From positions 1,612,001 to 1,676,000 of the forward strand of contig NC_089424.1 in assembly GCF_013426205.1 (NCBI RefSeq): a DNA stretch of 64,000 nucleotides, read 5' to 3'. Numbering within the stretch: position 1 is the first letter of the stretch; each line of letters starts with the position of its first letter. The translations under genes were made by a program, and so were the position numbers. Positions 58,707 through 64,000 of this stretch are shown here, piece after piece. Below the pieces are notes generated by a model that did no database searches, was not told the DNA's origin, and saw nothing but the letters and a program-made list of their open reading frames with translations. Source of the stretch: Metarhizium brunneum. Lineage: Eukaryota; Ascomycota; Sordariomycetes; Hypocreales; Clavicipitaceae.

Positions 58707-61700
58707 CTACCAGTCGTCGTCTTCTTTGTCCCGTTGCATAGCATTTTTTCTTGCTAGCAATGCATCAGCCAAGCTGCCCCCTAGACTCGGTGTCGGCGTT
58801 GTACTACGACTCCCCTCAGAGCCGCTGATTCCGTTCAAGCCAAGACCGGAATCTCGCTGGGCCAGCTCACCTGGCTTGCGTCCCGCGACTGGACGTTTGG
58901 CCGGAGGTGCCGGCGGCGTTGGTTTTGACTTGGCAGCGGGAGGAGCCGGAGGTGGCCTTGGGGCAGGTGCTGCTTGTTCCTCTACATAAGCAGCGGGAAC
59001 CCAAGCCTGCCCATAGTCATTCTTTGCCAGCCACCAACCTATGCGATGTTAGTTAGCCACGTTTGCTCACATTGAACAGAGCACACTGGATGCCATACCA
59101 TTATTCTCTTTTTGAACTATCTCCAATATGTCTCCAGCCTTGATAGATAGCTCATTATCTCGCTGGCCGTTGAAATCATATAATACTTTGGCCATGATCT
59201 TTGGCTTTGCGGGAGGTGCGGCGGGCGGCGGCGGGGGTGGTGCTCGACTTGCTCCTCCGCTGGTGCTGTTTTGATTCCTCGTGTGACTAGGAAGTGGTTT
59301 GTTGACCGCGGCAGGAGCTGAAGTATTTGCCACACCGATAGATGCTGTTGTTTTTGCAGCTGGCGGCTGAGGAACCGCCCTCGGACCTCCTCCAGGCCTT
59401 GGTTGAATAGTTCGATTACCAGTTAGCCGTGATGGCCGGCCTCCAGGGCCTCCAGGCTTGATAAGTTTACCGCGGGTGATGGGTCGGGGTGGTACGGGTT
59501 TGGCTTTGGGCATTGGCCGTGATGCCGAGTTAGGGGGTTCTCCTTGTTGTGTATGGATTGTACCACTCTTATAGAAGTCAACTGGTTGTTGGGAGTCTTT
59601 GGCTATCTTGACCTGCTGGAATTTGTTCGGCTTCTTCGCGTACTCAATCACGTCGCCTATTTTGAGATTGAAGCCTCCCGGCATGACTCGCTGCATATGA
59701 GTAAACATTTCGGTTTTGAGGACACAGTTCATCAAAGGATCTGACTCCTGGGCCGATCCCACTCCAAGAGAGAACCAATCATCTCGACGAGTAGACGTTC
59801 CAATGAATTTGATGGCACCGAGGGGAATAGCTCGTTCGACTGAAATCTGAAATTGGCCGTTGATGAGCAGCTGGGCAATGATGTAGAACTTATTATTTGT
59901 GACAACAATCAGGCGAGGGCTCGGCTTGCTAGATCGTCCAAATTTTGCCTCCAAAATTTCTCCACGGCAAGAGAACATCACCCGTTCATTTGATCCAATA
60001 TTAGCTGCGTTCCTTATCTGTGCGCCAGGTCCAGCCGCCGCATTAACGCCGAGATAATCTCCAAGAAATCTTCGAGATCCCAGTAAACTCATCCGTCTGC
60101 GCTCTTTTCGGCCTTGAAGAAGCTTGTGCCCATGATCCCGAAGTTGCAGATACTCGGCTCCTGTTCGTTTCTTCCGCCACATTCGTTGAATGCGGGTTGC
60201 AGATTCAGCACGGTAAGCTAGGTATGCACGCCACATTCTCTGAATACGAGTGGCCATGTTATGCCAATACCTATCACGCATGTGCTCCAAGGCAAATAGA
60301 GTCTCTGGTGATTTGATGAATGCCTTGGTCACGCCAAGTTGCCACTCCTCTTTGGGAATGCTGGTGTCCTTCAGAATCTGCTTTACAGCTTCTTCTGTCG
60401 AGCCTTGCCACGTGTACTCGCCAGCATAAGATGTAGCCGGTGATAATAGGAAAAACCGTTCGACAAACTTGTCAAAGGATTGACGATACGCGAAACCAGC
60501 TCGCCGTATACGAACATTCTCTTGTAGGCCCAGATATTTGACCTGATGAAGAACATTGGGACTGTTGTATTCGCTGGGCGACTTATTCTCATTCGGTTTG
60601 ATCGTTCGGATATATGACGGCTGACATTTCATCAATGTGTCTACCAACGCATTTGCAGAGGTACGAATTCTATCTCCTGCCGAGGGCGGCTGTTTTCTAT
60701 TATCTTGGTCAACTTGGTGGGGGAAAATGGTGTGTACGAATTGATTGCCGCTGTGTTGAAAGAGATTAAGGAGTCCCTTCAATAATTGATCTTTGTTCTT
60801 ATCGGTGATGCCGTCCACAGTATAAGAGACATCTCCTGCATAGTGCTTAACGATGAAGCTTCCCTGTCGAGGGGTCAAGTGAGCGTGTGACATGCCATTG
60901 ATGCTCTGCATAAATGTTCTGTCACAAGCGGCAGGGTCGGCATGTGCTGTCTTGGTCGCATCCTTCATTGCAGAGAAGATTCCAGGGGGCCTGATCTGTT
61001 CAATCAATTCACAGACGACTTTATTATCGAAATATTTGATTGGTGTCCACTGGATCTTCTCACGGGCATATTCTTCCTGCTCCGTCTTCAGTGTGAGCTG
61101 GATGAAGATTTGCTGAAGCTTTTCATTGACATAATTGATGCAGAGCTGCTCGAAACTATTCTTTTCAAATATTTCAAATCCGTAGATATCCAAGATGCCA
61201 ATGGTGTTCGCTGTATCTTGTCTCGATTTCAGAGACTTGTTGATTCGCTCCACAATCCAATCAAACAGATTGTTGTAAATAGCTTTAGCCAAGGCGTCAC
61301 GGGTAGCAGTTGCCTGTGCTGGGTTGCTAGGGGACTCGATAACTTCGCCATTGCGCGGCGTGAGAATTCGAATAGTGATGGCATGGATCAGTTGGTCCGG
61401 TGTCACCTCCATCAGGTATGCGACAAAATCCACCACTGACTGGTCAGTGACAGCAGCATATCCAGTGTCATCTTCGCGGAACTGGATATTGCCAATCCAC
61501 AGGATGGTAGCCAGCATGCGAAATATCTCATCTTGTTCGGTTTGACTGAGACCAATTATCTTCATCGCATTGATCGTGTCTTGGAAATCGGCAATGTCAT
61601 CGATCCCATCGACATCGAAGCATTTGGATCGGTTCGTGTATGCATATGTCTCTGGTTTTTGAATACCGAAGAGCTCTTGGTATTGCCTTGAAGCACCTTT

Positions 61701-62512
61701 CGTGAACTGGTAGAAGATGTGAAAGTTTCTTTCGTTTGTAATCTGGCCAACAACACGAGACTTTTCGAGTAGGTAATTCGTGATATCGGCGCCAACCGGC
61801 TCGCCAGTGGAGTTGAAGTAGATTTGCAAATACTTGCCGAATCTCGAAGAGTTGTTGTTCCGCAGTGTTTTTGCATTTCCAAACGACTCTAGTAGAGGGT
61901 TGGTCGCAAGAACCATTTCTTTAATCTTCTTGATATCTCCTGACTGTTCTCCAGAAACATTCGCAATATATTGCATAATGCGCTTGGCGGCCTCAGTTTT
62001 ACCAGCCCCAGATTCGCCGGAAATAATGACACACTGGTTGTCATTATAAGCTTTCATATTATAATAGGCGGATTCGGCGATCGCGAAGACGTGCGGGGGC
62101 ATCTCTAAGCGATTTTTCCCCTTGTAACTTTCGAGGACATGGTCAGTATAAATGCCGAGATCACGAAATGGGTTCACGGAGACAAGCACATGTCCAATGT
62201 ATGTGTATATCTCTGCACCCTCGAATCGCTTCTTCAGGTTATCATTGATAGCTTCGTTGGAAACCTTGCTCAGTAAGGTCAGGTCTGATACTCCGATCTC
62301 CTTCTTTTTGGTTGCTTCAAACGTGGCCTTTTTTGGTCGTCCGCCGGCGGCGCCCTGTGTTCCCGGTGCGCCGGATTGAGCATTGCGCACAGCTTTGTCC
62401 TTCGGACGCCTTGATATGCCCTGTTCAGGTGGTAACGATAATGTCAGTTAAGGAGGCATTACAGGTAAGTTTATCAAGCCACTTAGGCTTATCAGCCAAT
62501 ATCGCCTACCAT
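58707..62512 (-). CDS. myoA: Class I myosin (myosin-1)
   Basis: Actin-based motor of endocytic patches, needed for polarised hyphal growth. Exons (minus): 62512-62510 (ATG alone), 62420-59099 and 59038-58707, giving 1218 residues, the normal fungal size. The start reads [16 protein letters not shown]. Motor domain about 50-730: P-loop GESGAGKT (residues 136-143), switch [11 protein letters not shown] and switch [10 protein letters not shown]. Residue 360, sixteen before the DALAK motif, is Glu (TEDS position). Two IQ motifs follow ([23 protein letters not shown]), then a TH1 lipid-binding tail (about 780-970), a Pro/Gly-rich region, an SH3 domain ([20 protein letters not shown] ... [14 protein letters not shown]) split by the last intron, and the Arp2/3-binding acidic end RDKEDDDW. 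Without the last intron the SH3 would be broken. Confidence 0.96.
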
Positions 62513-64000
62513 GTCAAGAGAGTGAGAGTGAGCCGAAAGACGAGTAGTGCGGTGAAGGCGTGGGGTACAGGGAATGAAGTTCTAATCACGCATCAACAGG
62601 CTGGTCCCGAAGCGGGGAGAGGTTGGTGATCTTTTCGGGAGACGAGTGAAAAGGATATCAGACAAGGAATGTTTGTGGTATTGCCAAGTTCCTTTTGTCT
62701 CTTTCAAGGAGGCGCTGAATGCGATTGATGCCCTCGCCAGTCGATGATGTGGTGCCTGACGGTGACGAAACGCCGACAATTTTCCGGCGCAGCACAGCCT
62801 CTCGTGCATACGAATCAGTGGCGGTGGAGCTGATTCTCAGGCACGGATTAGCTAAGCAACCAACTTGGGCTGCCTTTACGATTTAACTCTACTTGTTGCT
62901 TGCTGTATTCTCGAGTGATATTTCATGTGTCGTTTGCTATCTTTTATCCTGCTGCTTTTTTTCTCGGTTAAGTTAATGTGTTGCGATCTAATACTCTGCA
63001 TACCGAGATATTCAAGATCTGCGCATGTGGGGTGTGACGCAGTTGTGCATCAACGTTGACCAGCATTGCTGGCATACCCTACGCAACGCAACGTGAGTGC
63101 TCAACGATGCTCATTTGCGTCTTATCTGCACAAATGCTGCACCCATGTTTCTGCCTGTATCTTGAATCTTGTGTCTACTTCAATGTGATGCAATTGGGGT
63201 GTCGGACAACTGCAAATAAGGCTCCAGTTGTTACCGCGTGCTCATGGTAATGGAAAGTCTGGATCTTCATTTTCATAAATCCCCGAGGGGCAAGAATTCG
63301 ATCTGGGGATAGTACGTGTGCCGACGCATTCGTCGCCTTCACTTGCGACCATGTCTTCGAAAAAGGGAACAGCAGAGGAAATGAGCATTGCACATGGATC
63401 GAGCGTACCTCTCATACCTAGGTACCTTATCTGGTTCGAAAATGTGCAAAGAAGCAAAGCACTCCTCTACCTGCAGCAACATCGAACTCTTGCCAAAACA
63501 GCTGGGCCCAAAGCTCTCCACATCTTGGCGCACGAGGCTCCAAGCGCGCATGTCGAGGTTTCCATATGGCGTCCTCGACCGCGGGGTAACTTCTATGGCC
63601 CAGGATCAATCACCTAGCTGCCCCATGAATACGTGAAATTCACACCGTACAGGGTACATACCGCTTACGCGCGCGGGCCCTGATTCTGGCCACAGTTTCC
63701 TGGCTCATCAACTATGATAAGACAGCTCATGAGAGTTGTTGTTCAATACAAGCACTGCTCCCAACCCGGCCCGGAAGGCGTGGACGTAAACGTATGGAGC
63801 GTTGATGGAGGTTGTGATTACCCGTATGCAACAGTACGTATAAACCCTAGAACGGTTGAGGTTCTACTCCGTAGGAAATTGGATAGTAATTGGCTGCCAC
63901 ATCTTAACAGAGCACTTGGCCTCAGTGGCATTGTAAACTGCAATACTTAAGGCCTTCCACTGCCCACTTGGCCCCTCCAAGATTCCTTCGTCCTCCGCAC
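62513..64000. other. Right-end spacer upstream of myosin-1
   Basis: About 1.5 kb with no supported gene; the longest frames (63318-63617, 63714-63950) lack motifs and splice context. It contains a TAGGTACC at 63419 and a TACTCCGTA at 63864. It probably holds the myosin promoter. Confidence 0.5.

Noticed and set aside
63714..63950. Forward frame of 78 codons near the right edge
   Set aside because: No motif, no context, and embedded in spacer sequence with a TACTCCGTA word.

Overview
The window is nuclear DNA of a filamentous ascomycete, most likely a Sordariomycete and plausibly Hypocreales. This rests on many short introns (about 50-110 bp, GTANGT donors, CTRAY branch points), single-copy housekeeping genes with filamentous-fungal architecture (SDS22, CSN12, RIC8, RIF1, PFA4, class I myosin, ADE5,7), long non-coding spacers rich in short TAGGTACC and TACTCCGTA words, and a small AT-rich repeat whose copies differ almost only by C-to-T and G-to-A changes, as repeat-induced point mutation (RIP) would leave. 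There is no operon-like organisation. The coding models were assembled by hand from reading frames and splice signals.

Layout, left half: a 5'-truncated single-pass membrane protein (1-985); D-xylose reductase (+); SDS22 (-); a membrane-anchored alpha/beta hydrolase (+); a BTB/POZ protein (+); CSN12/PCI protein (-) divergent from ribosomal protein eL20 (+); a GNAT acetyltransferase (+); a DUF1772 membrane protein (+); RIC8 (-) divergent from the large telomere/replication-timing protein RIF1 (+, to 24.6 kb). A spacer of nearly 3.9 kb follows, with microsatellites and no credible gene.

Layout, right half: an MFS sugar transporter (+); a glucose-6-phosphate 1-epimerase (+); class II DAHP synthase (-) sharing a divergent promoter with a HYPK-like protein (+); a microcephalin-like BRCT protein (-); an unusual half-zinc-cluster plus degenerate caspase-fold protein (-, 40.8-42.8 kb); a 4.4 kb gene-free stretch with clustered short repeats; an RMD1/SIF2-like DUF155 membrane protein (+); an AT-rich mutated repeat relic; ADE5,7 (+); a GT90/CAP10-like glycosyltransferase (-); palmitoyltransferase PFA4 (+); and class I myosin (-). 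The last 1.5 kb is non-coding as far as I can see.

Functionally the genes do not form one pathway. Carbon use is represented by xylose reductase, the sugar transporter and the hexose-6-phosphate epimerase; anabolism by DAHP synthase and ADE5,7; signalling and cytoskeleton by SDS22, RIC8, PFA4 and myosin I; nuclear processes by RIF1 and the BRCT protein. The most unusual locus is the caspase-like protein, which has the His of the catalytic dyad but Ala where the Cys is expected, fused behind a truncated Zn2Cys6-like motif. Other points are a 4-nt coding micro-exon in eL20, a myosin first exon holding only the ATG, paired GGCTAAA sites before xylose reductase and a TGAGTCA site before DAHP synthase.
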